DNA of 5,895 nucleotides from an uncultured Clostridia bacterium (GCA_947165745.1 CAMVBO010000124.1:1-5895), one strand, 5' to 3'; shown: positions 1 to 5,265, counted from the first letter of the stretch. The notes: a model not told the origin generated them from the letters alone. Numbers and translations are program-made.

Positions 1-60
1 AATGCAGTTCAAGGCGCCGAAAATGCATCTTGGGGAATTTAGAAACACGCTCTAGTGTTC

Positions 61-80
61 GCGCTTTCCCATTGAAGCAC
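61..80 (+). repeat. Dyad motif, copy 1, in DUF1846 leader
   Basis: Seen: a 20-base segment with GCGCTTTCCC at its start and AAGCAC at its end. The two ends are partly complementary (GCTTT at 63-67 against GAAGC at 74-78, one G-U pair), giving a short hairpin or dyad with a six-base centre. The same layout recurs at 2492-2511 ahead of the NUDIX gene, with 16 of 20 positions identical. It lies 11 bases before the GGAGG ribosome site of the DUF1846 gene. A protein-binding site, a promoter relic or chance are all possible. Confidence 0.35.
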
Positions 81-102
81 ATCAAACGCTGGAGGTACGG
101 CC

Positions 103-1587
103 ATGAACAAGATCGGTTTCGACAGTCAGAAGTACATCCACCTGCAATCCGCCAAGATTCGCGAGCGCATCGACTACTTTGGCGGCAAGCTCTACCTGGA
201 ATTCGGCGGCAAGCTGTTTGACGACTACCATGCCTCCCGGGTGCTGCCCGGCTTCGCGCCGGACAACAAGATCAGAATGCTTATGGAGTTGAAGGATCAG
301 GCCGAAATCGTGATCGCCATCAACGCCAACGACATCGAAAAAAACAAGCTGCGCGGCGACTTGGGCATCACCTATGACTCCGACGTGATCCGCTTGGTGG
401 ATGTATTCCGGGAATTCGGGCTCTATGTGGGCGCCATCGCCATCACCCAGTATACCGGCCAACCCGCCGCCGACCTGTTCAAGCATCGGGTGGAGGACAT
501 GGGCCTTCGGGTATATCGGCTGTACCGCATCCCGGATTATCCTTCCAACGTGCCCGGCATCGTCAGCGACGAGGGCTACGGCAGGAACGATTACATCGAA
601 ACCACTCGTTCGCTGGTGGTGGTCACCGCGCCCGGCCCCGGCAGCGGAAAGATGGCCACCTGCCTTTCCCAGCTGTACCACGAGCATCGTCGCGGCGTCA
701 AGGCCGGCTACGCCAAGTTCGAGACCTTCCCCATCTGGAACCTGCCGCTCAAGCACCCGGTGAACCTGGCCTATGAGGCTGCCACCGCGGATCTGAACGA
801 CGTGAACATGATCGACCCGTTCCATCTGGAGGCCTACGGCGAGACCGCCGTCAACTATAACCGCGACATCGAAATTTTCCCCGTGCTGCGGGAGATTTTC
901 AAGCGGATCTACGGCGAGTGCCCCTACAAGAGCCCCACGGACATGGGCGTGAACATGGCGGGCAAGAGCATCGTGGACGACGATGTGTGCCGCGAGGCCA
1001 GCTGTCAGGAGATCATCCGCCGCTACTATCGCACCGCGTGCGCCGTGAAGCAGGGCCGCGCGCTGCCGCAGGAAGTGCAGAAGCTGGAGCTGCTGATGCG
1101 CAGCCTGGATCTTGACTTTGAGCGCAGGAGCACCGTGAAGCCGGCGCTCGACATCGCCCGGGAGACGGGTGAGCCGGCGGTGGCCATCGAGCTGAACGAC
1201 GGCCGGATCATCACCGGCAAGACCACCAACCTGCTGGGGGCCACCGCGGCGGCGCTGCTGAACGCGCTGAAGGCGCTGGCGGGCATCCCGGACGAGATCA
1301 AGCTGATTTCCCCCACGGTGATCGAGCCCATCCAGCATCTGAAGGTGGCCCACATGGGCAACCGCAACCCGCGCCTGCACACCGACGAAATCCTGATCGC
1401 GTTGACCATCTGCGCCGTCACCGATGAAAACGCCGAGCGCGCCATGGAGCAGCTGGAAAACCTCAAAAACTGCGAGGCCCACTCCTCCGTGATCCTGTCC
1501 CAGGTGGACGAGGGCATGCTCAGCAAGCTGGGCGTGAACCTGACCTGCGAGCCGGCGTATCAGACGAACAAGCTGTATCACAAGTGA
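103..1587 (+). CDS. DUF1846 domain-containing protein (UPF0371 family)
   Basis: A 494-residue protein, the usual full length for DUF1846/UPF0371, recognised by its overall sequence. The biochemical role of this family is not established as far as I know, so no reaction is assigned. Visible marks are the N-terminal block with FGGKLFDDYHASRVLPGF (about residues 34-51), a glycine-rich phosphate-loop-like motif TAPGPGSGKMATC (175-187), the MGVNMAGKSIVDDD segment (281-294) and a conserved C-terminal stretch (about 462-485) ending in LTCEP. No signal peptide or membrane segment is seen, so a cytoplasmic protein is expected. The ATG at 103 is preceded by GGAGG at 91-95 with seven bases between, an ideal ribosome site that fixes the start. 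sigG follows after 95 bases on the same strand, but the hairpin and T-run between them probably uncouple the two. No convincing sigma-A promoter is visible in the 102 bases upstream; a TTGGGG (30-35) with TAGTGT (53-58) is too poor to call. Confidence 0.93.
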   Translation: MNKIGFDSQKYIHLQSAKIRERIDYFGGKLYLEFGGKLFDDYHASRVLPGFAPDNKIRMLMELKDQAEIVIAINANDIEKNKLRGDLGITYDSDVIRLVDVFREFGLYVGAIAITQYTGQPAADLFKHRVEDMGLRVYRLYRIPDYPSNVPGIVSDEGYGRNDYIETTRSLVVVTAPGPGSGKMATCLSQLYHEHRRGVKAGYAKFETFPIWNLPLKHPVNLAYEAATADLNDVNMIDPFHLEAYGETAVNYNRDIEIFPVLREIFKRIYGECPYKSPTDMGVNMAGKSIVDDDVCREASCQEIIRRYYRTACAVKQGRALPQEVQKLELLMRSLDLDFERRSTVKPALDIARETGEPAVAIELNDGRIITGKTTNLLGATAAALLNALKALAGIPDEIKLISPTVIEPIQHLKVAHMGNRNPRLHTDEILIALTICAVTDENAERAMEQLENLKNCEAHSSVILSQVDEGMLSKLGVNLTCEPAYQTNKLYHK

Positions 1588-1632
1588 ACGAAGAGTCAGG
1601 AGTTTGCAAGTTTTTTCTGACAGAATCTCACT

Positions 1633-1662
1633 GAATACAACGCCTCCACATCGGCAATACTG
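1633..1662 (+). promoter_or_regulatory. Putative sigma-F promoter of sigG
   Basis: Seen: GAATA at 1633-1637, a 15-base spacer, then GGCAATACTG at 1653-1662. The -10 part fits the published Bacillus sigma-F consensus GGnnAnAHTR at every fixed position; the -35 part fits GYWTA at four of five. Known: sigG is a sigma-F-dependent forespore gene in Bacillus subtilis. Inference: transcription would begin around 1668-1670, leaving only some 13-15 leader bases before the ATG but retaining the ribosome site. The -10 box sits in the upper stem and loop of the hairpin described separately. Confidence 0.6.
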
Positions 1663-1682
1663 CCCGTGTGGAGGTTGTTTTT
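1637..1682 (+). promoter_or_regulatory. RBS-occluding hairpin with T-run before sigG
   Basis: Seen: CCTCCACA (1643-1650) is perfectly complementary to TGTGGAGG (1667-1674). The stem continues inward with a T-G wobble, one C-C mismatch and GGCA (1653-1656) against TGCC (1661-1664), closing an ATAC loop. It extends outward by ACAA (1637-1640) against TTGT (1675-1678) past a two-base bulge. The 3' arm contains GGAGG (1670-1674), the only good ribosome site for the sigG ATG at 1683. A T-rich run, TTGTTTTT (1675-1682), follows directly, as in an intrinsic terminator. Inference: in RNA that starts upstream, the site is buried and transcription may also stop; in RNA starting near 1668 the 5' arm is missing and the site is free. 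It may also serve as the terminator of the DUF1846 gene. Confidence 0.75.
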
Positions 1683-2456
1683 ATGGCTGGAAACAAGGTT
1701 GAAATCTGCGGTGTGGACACGTCTGCGCTGCCAACGCTGACCCACGAACGCATGCGCCAGCTGCTGGCCAGAGCGCACGAGGGCGACGACGAGGCCCGGC
1801 GGGAGTTGATCCAGGGGAACCTCCGGCTGGTGCTCAGCGTGATCCAGCGGTTTCACAACCGGGGCGAAAACATGGACGACCTGTTCCAGGTGGGCTGCAT
1901 CGGGCTGATGAAGGGGCTGGACAACTTCGATTTGAGTCTGAACGTTCGGCTGAGCACCTACTGTGTGCCGATGATCATTGGCGAGATCCGCCGCTATCTA
2001 CGGGACAACAACGCCATTCGGGTGAGCCGCTCCATGCGGGACACGGCGTATCGGGCGCTGCGTACCCGGGACGCGCTGGCTTCCGAGTCCGGCCAGGAGC
2101 CGACCACGGTTGAGATCGCGAAGGCCATGGACCTGCCGGAGGAGGAAGTCGTGCTGGCGCTGGAGGCCATACAGGACCCGGTTTCGCTGTTCGACCCGGT
2201 GTACCAGAGCGGCGGCGACACGGTTTATGTGATGGATCAGGTGCAGGACAAGCGGGTGAACGAGGACGACTGGGTGCGCAGCCTGTCCATCGACCAGGCG
2301 CTGAACCGCCTGCAGGCCCGGGAGCGGAACATCATTCGCCAGCGATATTTTCAGGGACGCACCCAAATGGAGGTGGCTCAGGAGATCGGCATCTCCCAGG
2401 CCCAGGTGTCCCGGCTTGAAAAATCGGCGCTGTCGACCATGCGAAAATACATCTGA
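1683..2456 (+). CDS. sigG: RNA polymerase sporulation sigma factor SigG
   Basis: A 257-residue late forespore sigma factor that directs RNA polymerase to genes for spore DNA protection, germination and maturation. Assignment rests on the sigma-G-specific N-terminus NKVEICGVDTSALPTLT (4-20), which closely matches B. subtilis SigG (260 residues). Region 2 (about 43-113) contains DLFQVGCIGLMKGLDNFDLS and STYCVPMIIGEIRRYLRDN for core binding and -10 recognition. Region 3 spans about 114-185. Region 4 (about 203-257) carries the helix-turn-helix GRTQMEVAQEIGISQAQVSR for -35 contact. The start chosen is the ATG at 1683, eight bases after GGAGG (1670-1674); a GTG in frame at 1668 is rejected because it overlaps that site. 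The usual upstream partners spoIIGA and sigE are absent; a DUF1846 gene is there instead. A sigma-F promoter and an RBS-masking hairpin lie just upstream. The residue aligned with B. subtilis Asn45 is Gln44 here. Confidence 0.97.
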   Translation: MAGNKVEICGVDTSALPTLTHERMRQLLARAHEGDDEARRELIQGNLRLVLSVIQRFHNRGENMDDLFQVGCIGLMKGLDNFDLSLNVRLSTYCVPMIIGEIRRYLRDNNAIRVSRSMRDTAYRALRTRDALASESGQEPTTVEIAKAMDLPEEEVVLALEAIQDPVSLFDPVYQSGGDTVYVMDQVQDKRVNEDDWVRSLSIDQALNRLQARERNIIRQRYFQGRTQMEVAQEIGISQAQVSRLEKSALSTMRKYI

Positions 2457-2489
2457 CAAAATTATGGTAAATTCAGCGGCCCTTGGCAC

Positions 2490-2518
2490 TTGCGCTTTCC
2501 CGCCAAAGCACGTATAAT
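2490..2518 (+). promoter_or_regulatory. Sigma-A-type promoter of the NUDIX gene
   Basis: Seen: a perfect TATAAT at 2513-2518 with TTGCGC at 2490-2495 and a 17-base spacer. The -35 keeps only the TTG of TTGACA, so the promoter may be weak or activator-dependent. Predicted start of transcription is about 2525, giving a leader of roughly 30 bases. It implies that the NUDIX gene can be transcribed independently of sigG. The spacer is almost entirely occupied by the second copy of the dyad motif. Confidence 0.6.
2492..2511 (+). repeat. Dyad motif, copy 2, inside NUDIX promoter
   Basis: Seen: GCGCTTTCCC, four variable bases, then AAGCAC, as at 61-80. Here the arms GCTTT (2494-2498) and AAAGC (2505-2509) pair perfectly around a CCCGCC centre. 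The copy fills the spacer between the -35 and -10 elements, where a bound protein or an altered DNA geometry would affect transcription. Function is not known. Confidence 0.35.
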
Positions 2519-2524
2519 ATACGT
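2510..2524 (+). promoter_or_regulatory. Operator-like palindrome over the -10 box
   Basis: Seen: ACGTATA, a single A, then TATACGT: a perfect 15-base dyad that covers the TATAAT box (2513-2518) and reaches the expected transcription start. Such a position suits a repressor operator. Part of the symmetry comes for free from an AT-rich -10 box, so the functional claim is only suggestive; the flanking ACG and CGT arms are the informative part. Confidence 0.35.
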
Positions 2525-2555
2525 ATGCAAATGAACGGCCCAGCCGTGGGAAGGA

Positions 2556-3014
2556 ATGAAGCCATTGTCCGCGCGCAATTCCGCAAAGGCCATCGTGTTG
2601 CACGAGGGTAAGATATTGGTCAACCGCTGCGCATCCAGGTTCGGGGATTACTACGCCCTGCCCGGCGGCGGACAGCGCACCGGCGAGATGCTGGGCGAAA
2701 CGGTGCGGCGCGAGCTGCTGGAGGAGACTGGCTATTCCGTGATACCCATGCGCCTTTCCGGCATTTACGAGCGCATCAGCGAGGGCCGCAGGGACGGCAA
2801 TGACCACAAAATCTATTTCATCTTCCTCTGCAAGCTGGCCGATGTCGACCGTCAGAAGCCCACGGAGAAGGACCGCTTCCAGATCGATTGCCAGTGGATT
2901 CCACTGAAGGACGCGCACCGCAGCAACCTGTTTCCAAGGGCCATCCGGGACAACCTGTCCGGATTGATCGGCCACGGGGAGACGATCTTCATCGGGTCGG
3001 AAAAGGACAGATAG
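2556..3014 (+). CDS. NUDIX hydrolase
   Basis: A 152-residue protein of normal size for a single NUDIX domain, which hydrolyses a nucleoside diphosphate linked to another moiety; the substrate cannot be read from the sequence. The NUDIX box G-x5-E-x7-R-E-U-x-E-E-x-G-U is complete at residues 38-60 (GGQRTGE, then RRELLEETGY), with metal-binding Glu53, Glu56 and Glu57 all present. The preceding YYALPGGG (32-39) is also typical, and QWIPLKDA occurs later where NUDIX proteins often have a W-x-P strand. The start is uncertain. The ATG at 2556 directly abuts the purine-rich GGGAAGGA (2548-2555), too close for normal initiation, whereas an in-frame TTG at 2565 (codon 4) lies nine bases beyond it. It has its own promoter, follows sigG after 99 bases, and ends at a shared terminator. 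Confidence 0.93.
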   Translation: MKPLSARNSAKAIVLHEGKILVNRCASRFGDYYALPGGGQRTGEMLGETVRRELLEETGYSVIPMRLSGIYERISEGRRDGNDHKIYFIFLCKLADVDRQKPTEKDRFQIDCQWIPLKDAHRSNLFPRAIRDNLSGLIGHGETIFIGSEKDR

Positions 3015-3015
3015 C

Positions 3016-3046
3016 AAAAGGCGGAACCGCTGTGGTTCCGCCTTTT
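3016..3046. terminator. Bidirectional intrinsic terminator
   Basis: Seen: AAAAGGCGGAACC (3016-3028) and GGTTCCGCCTTTT (3034-3046) form a perfect 13-base-pair stem with a five-base GCTGT loop. It gives a T4 end in both directions. It begins one base after the NUDIX stop codon (3012-3014), and its right edge overlaps the stop codon of the opposing HAD gene (3045-3047), so a single structure terminates two convergent genes. Confidence 0.9.
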
Positions 3047-3692
3047 ACAATAATTCGCTGTAATCCTGTATGTACACATCCGCTATCTTCCTGATCTCTT
3101 CCCTATCGCTGATCTGCGTGCCGTCCTCGATGGCGCAGACGCGCAGGCCTGCCGCCTTGGCGGATTCCATGGCGTACAGCGCGTCCTCGAAAACCCAGGC
3201 GCGATCCGCAGTGGCTCCAAGGCGGTCAAGCAGGTGGACGAAAAACTCTGGCTGACGCTTGTTCAGGCCGCATTCCTGGTTGTCGGTGACAAATTCAAAG
3301 CAGTCCAGAATTCCAAGGCGTCTCAATCCGTTGCCGGCGAATTCCCTCGGCGCGGCGGTGGCCACGCACATTTTCACGCCCTTTTCCTTCATTCGCGCCA
3401 AAAATGCAGGAACTGCCGGGGTTTTGAAGTGGGCGTCATGGAGATAATGGCGGTTCATGTAGCTCTCCGCTTCCCTGGACGCGGCCTCCTCATCCAGGCC
3501 ATACCGTTCGCAGAAGCCGGCGATCATCTTTCGCGAGGAAGACGCGTACATCTTTCCGAGCAGCTCCGGATCCACCGGCAGCTGGTGGGCCAGCAGGAAC
3601 TCCAGCGGCGTATAGCGCCAGTAAGGCATCGTGTCCAGCAGCGTGCCGTCATTATCGAATATGGCGGCATCCATATCGAAATCAAATCTCAT
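3045..3692 (-). CDS. HAD-superfamily hydrolase (phosphatase-like)
   Basis: A 215-residue cytoplasmic haloacid-dehalogenase-type hydrolase, of the size and layout of the beta-phosphoglucomutase/phosphoglycolate phosphatase branch. Motif I is FDNDGTLLDT with nucleophile Asp13 and acid/base Asp15. An alpha-helical cap follows at about 20-90. Motif II is Thr112 in VATAAP, motif III is Lys145 in GLNKRQPEFF, and motif IV is Glu169-Asp170 in VFEDALYAMESAKAAG. All catalytic residues are present, so it should be active, probably on a small phosphorylated metabolite; the substrate is unknown. The start is either the ATG at 3692 or the ATG at 3674 (residue 7); neither has a clear ribosome site, and a TGA stop lies two codons before the first. 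It lies 86 bases downstream of the AlaX gene on the same strand, so it may be cotranscribed. A weak promoter (TTGGGA at 3785-3790, TTTAAT at 3761-3766, reverse strand) is also possible. Confidence 0.9.
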   Translation of the reverse strand: MRFDFDMDAAIFDNDGTLLDTMPYWRYTPLEFLLAHQLPVDPELLGKMYASSSRKMIAGFCERYGLDEEAASREAESYMNRHYLHDAHFKTPAVPAFLARMKEKGVKMCVATAAPREFAGNGLRRLGILDCFEFVTDNQECGLNKRQPEFFVHLLDRLGATADRAWVFEDALYAMESAKAAGLRVCAIEDGTQISDREEIRKIADVYIQDYSELL

Positions 3693-3705
3693 CGCAATTC
3701 ATTTG

Positions 3706-3779
3706 GACTTCGGTCTACTTGTGCAGACTTCGGTTTGCAAATATAGACTTTGGTTTGCACATTAAAGACTACGGTCTGT
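3706..3779. repeat. Four imperfect 20-21 bp tandem repeats
   Basis: Seen on the + strand: units beginning at 3706, 3726, 3746 and 3767, so the spacing is 20, 20 and 21 bases. They share the core GACTWYGGTYTR and then diverge in an AT-rich tail. Each core is a mini-dyad: GAC-TTCG-GTC in unit 1, GCAGAC-TTCG-GTTTGC in unit 2 (with one G-U pair), AGAC-TACG-GTCT in unit 4. They fill nearly the whole gap between the AlaX and HAD genes. Read as + strand RNA, units 1, 2 and 4 would carry stable UNCG tetraloops; read as the likely transcribed - strand, the loops are not of that type. A binding-site array, a slippage-made minisatellite or a repeat-family remnant are all possible. Confidence 0.7.
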
Positions 3780-4975
3780 TATATTCCCAATATCGCCTTG
3801 GCGGCGTCGAGAATTCCAACAGGCCCGCCTCCCTGGGCGAAGTCCGGCCTGCCGCCGCCCTTGCCGCCCAGCGGTTTTGCAGCTTGAGACAGGAGCTGTC
3901 CCATATGAATGTCCACGTCCTGGGAGCGTGCGAATACAAACGCCGCCTGGCCTTCCACTGTCTTTGCGCCCAGCAGCGCCACGATGCCGGCCTGCCGGAT
4001 GAGCCTTGAGGCGACGTCCTTGGCGAGGTTCACATCGCCGTCCAGAATCCTGGCCACGGCGATCGCGCCGCTTTTAAGCCTTGGGGCGGTCTCCAAGTCC
4101 CGGGTCAGCGCCGCGATGGCGGCATCCCGGCGCAGACGGTTCAGCTCCGCCGTGGCTTCCTTGAGGGCCTCCTGCATCGCGGAAACGTGTCCCGCCAGGT
4201 TGTCCGGGCTGGTGGAGAGAAAGTTTGCCGCCGCGTGGGCATGATCGAAGGTCGCCCGGTAGTCCTCGTAAGCCCGCTTGCCCGCCAGGAAGCTGACGCG
4301 CATCTTGCCCCGGGCCGGCGCCACGCCGATGATCTTCACCAGTCCCAGCTGACCTGCCGTTGAGGGATGCGTGCCGCCGCAGGCCACCATTTCGTCCTCG
4401 CCGATGGCCACCACGCGCACGTGTTCGGAGACCGTCGGGGGCTTGCGCAGGGGCAGTGTTTTCAGTTCCTCCGCGTCCGGGAACCAGCAGCGCACGGGTA
4501 CGTCCCGCTGGATTCGCGCGTTCACATCGTCCTCCACCCGGCGGATGTCCTCTGGGGAGATGCGGGTGACGCCCTCGGGCATGGCCACGTCGATGGTGGA
4601 CGCGTCGGCGGAGATGTGCAGTCCGATGGTCACGCCGCCCAAAAGCCGCCACAGGGCGCTGGCGATCATGTGATCCCCAGCATGCTGCTGCATATGGTCG
4701 AATCGGCGGGGCCAGTCGATGCTGCCATGAACGCGCGCGCCAACGTCCAAAGGCCTGTCCAGCGCGTGCCAAACCTCCCCCGCCTCGTCCACGTACACGT
4801 CCAGCACATGGGCTTGATCCAGCATGCCAGTGTCATAGGGCTGGCCGCCGGAGGTCGGATAAAAGGCGCTGCGATCCAGGCGGACGTGATAAGCGCCGTT
4901 CTTTTCCGCGCATTCCGTCACCGTGGCGTCAAATTCAGTTATGTATGAATCGTCGTAGTACAGCCTCTCGGTCAT
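3779..4975 (-). CDS. alaX: Alanyl-tRNA editing protein, long AlaX form with DHHA1 domain
   Basis: A 398-residue free-standing homologue of the editing half of alanyl-tRNA synthetase; it hydrolyses Ser-tRNA(Ala) or Gly-tRNA(Ala), preventing mistranslation. The N-terminal beta domain holds FYPTSGGQPYDTG (38-50). The editing core has the zinc motif HAGDH (His98, His102) and CGGTH (Cys199, His203), so all four metal ligands are present. A helical linker (about 235-295) leads to a C-terminal DHHA1 domain (about 300-398) with the glycine-rich GGKGGGRPDFAQGGG (370-384). There is no aminoacylation domain, which rules out alaS. The start chosen is the ATG at 4975, as in relatives that begin MTE-LYY; GGAG lies ten bases upstream (complement of 4986-4989). 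A further in-frame ATG at 5008 lacks a ribosome site and would add 11 residues. The HAD gene follows in the same direction. Confidence 0.94.
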   Translation of the reverse strand: MTERLYYDDSYITEFDATVTECAEKNGAYHVRLDRSAFYPTSGGQPYDTGMLDQAHVLDVYVDEAGEVWHALDRPLDVGARVHGSIDWPRRFDHMQQHAGDHMIASALWRLLGGVTIGLHISADASTIDVAMPEGVTRISPEDIRRVEDDVNARIQRDVPVRCWFPDAEELKTLPLRKPPTVSEHVRVVAIGEDEMVACGGTHPSTAGQLGLVKIIGVAPARGKMRVSFLAGKRAYEDYRATFDHAHAAANFLSTSPDNLAGHVSAMQEALKEATAELNRLRRDAAIAALTRDLETAPRLKSGAIAVARILDGDVNLAKDVASRLIRQAGIVALLGAKTVEGQAAFVFARSQDVDIHMGQLLSQAAKPLGGKGGGRPDFAQGGGPVGILDAAKAILGI

Positions 4976-5041
4976 GCGTATCACACTCCAGTTTCTATGA
5001 TACCGCATGCGCGGGGTTTACGCAAGGTGATGGCGGTAAAA

Positions 5042-5084
5042 TGTCAGGCGGCCACCTCCCCATTGCGATGGGGAGGCTCTGACA
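5042..5084. repeat. Two-tier hairpin, possible dispersed Clostridia repeat
   Basis: Seen: an inner perfect stem CCTCCCCAT (5055-5063) with ATGGGGAGG (5068-5076) and a TGCG loop, enclosed by an outer stem TGTCAG (5042-5047) with CTGACA (5079-5084). The internal loop between them is unequal, seven bases against two. On the - strand it reads GAGCCTCCCC...GGGGAGGTGGC, which resembles the head of a dispersed GCCTCCC...GGGAGGTGGC element I remember from gut Clostridia genomes; that likeness is from memory. A TTTTA follows on the - strand, so it could weakly attenuate transcription towards AlaX. Confidence 0.55.
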
Positions 5085-5099
5085 AGCAGCGCAACGCCG

Positions 5100-5111
5100 C
5101 CCCTGCAGGGG
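5100..5111. repeat. Perfect 12-bp GC palindrome
   Basis: Seen: CCCCTGCAGGGG, fully self-complementary. It lies 16 bases to the right of the two-tier hairpin and within the presumed leader of the AlaX transcript. It may belong to the same repeat element. No T-run follows on either strand, so it is not a terminator. Confidence 0.5.
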
Positions 5112-5135
5112 ATGCCATAATTCCTGTTGTCTGGA

Positions 5136-5165
5136 ATAATACCATATAGATTATTCAATTGGTAA
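5136..5165 (-). promoter_or_regulatory. Candidate sigma-A promoter for alaX
   Basis: On the reverse strand: -35 TTACCA (complement of 5160-5165), an 18-base spacer, and -10 TATTAT (complement of 5136-5141) preceded by TGG, which makes an extended -10. It matches the consensus at four and five of six positions. Transcription would start near 5128, giving a leader of about 150 bases that contains both the 12-base palindrome and the two-tier hairpin. The -10 also overlaps a 7-base inverted repeat (GAATAAT at 5134-5140, ATTATTC at 5150-5156). Confidence 0.45.
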
Positions 5166-5216
5166 TCGTTCCGAGTATACAGAAACCCATGAATACGCTC
5201 TCAACCGGAGTGTTAT

Positions 5217-5229
5217 CTGAGCTGCTCAG
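5217..5229. promoter_or_regulatory. Palindrome upstream of amidohydrolase promoter
   Basis: Seen: CTGAGC, one T, GCTCAG: a perfect 13-base dyad that ends eight bases before the -35 box at 5237. The position, about 15-20 bases upstream of -35, suits an activator or a regulator half of a larger site. No second copy was seen nearby, so this may be chance. Confidence 0.3.
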
Positions 5230-5236
5230 CGCCATC

Positions 5237-5265
5237 TTGACTATTGTTTGATCGGATGTTATACT
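5237..5265 (+). promoter_or_regulatory. Strong extended -10 sigma-A promoter
   Basis: Seen: TTGACT (5237-5242), a spacer of exactly 17 bases, TATACT (5260-5265), with TG at 5257-5258 one base before the -10 box. Five of six positions match at both boxes, plus the extended -10. This is the best vegetative promoter in the window. It predicts a start near 5272 and a leader of about 65 bases before the amidohydrolase gene. Confidence 0.8.

Noticed and set aside
44..59. AACAC...GTGTT inverted repeat upstream of DUF1846
   Set aside because: Only five pairs around a six-base loop, with no T-run or promoter overlap; within chance expectation.
82..1581. A 499-codon open frame antisense to the whole DUF1846 gene
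   Set aside because: It mirrors a GC-rich gene in another frame, has a low-complexity His/Gln/Val/Gly-rich composition, and shows no ribosome site or recognisable domain. The + strand protein is a clear family member.
1668..1670. GTG as an alternative sigG start
   Set aside because: It lies within the ribosome site used by the ATG at 1683 and near the predicted transcription start, and the resulting extra residues are not part of the known SigG N-terminus.
1998..3017. A 339-codon antisense frame running across sigG and the NUDIX gene
   Set aside because: It crosses a promoter, two well-supported genes and part of a terminator, and its translation shows no domain. It is a shadow of GC-rich codon usage.
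3234..3746. A 170-codon + strand frame antisense to the HAD gene and entering the repeat array
   Set aside because: It has no ribosome site or motif; the opposing HAD protein has all four catalytic motifs.
4074..4772. A 232-codon frame on the reverse strand inside the AlaX gene
   Set aside because: Arg/Gly/Pro-rich translation typical of a frame-shifted reading of a GC-rich gene; the AlaX frame holds the zinc ligands.
4976..5128. T-box riboswitch in the alaX leader
   Set aside because: The GGAGGTGGCCGCC segment faintly recalls a T-box, but the leader is short, lacks stem I features and a terminator/antiterminator pair, and no specifier loop can be seen.
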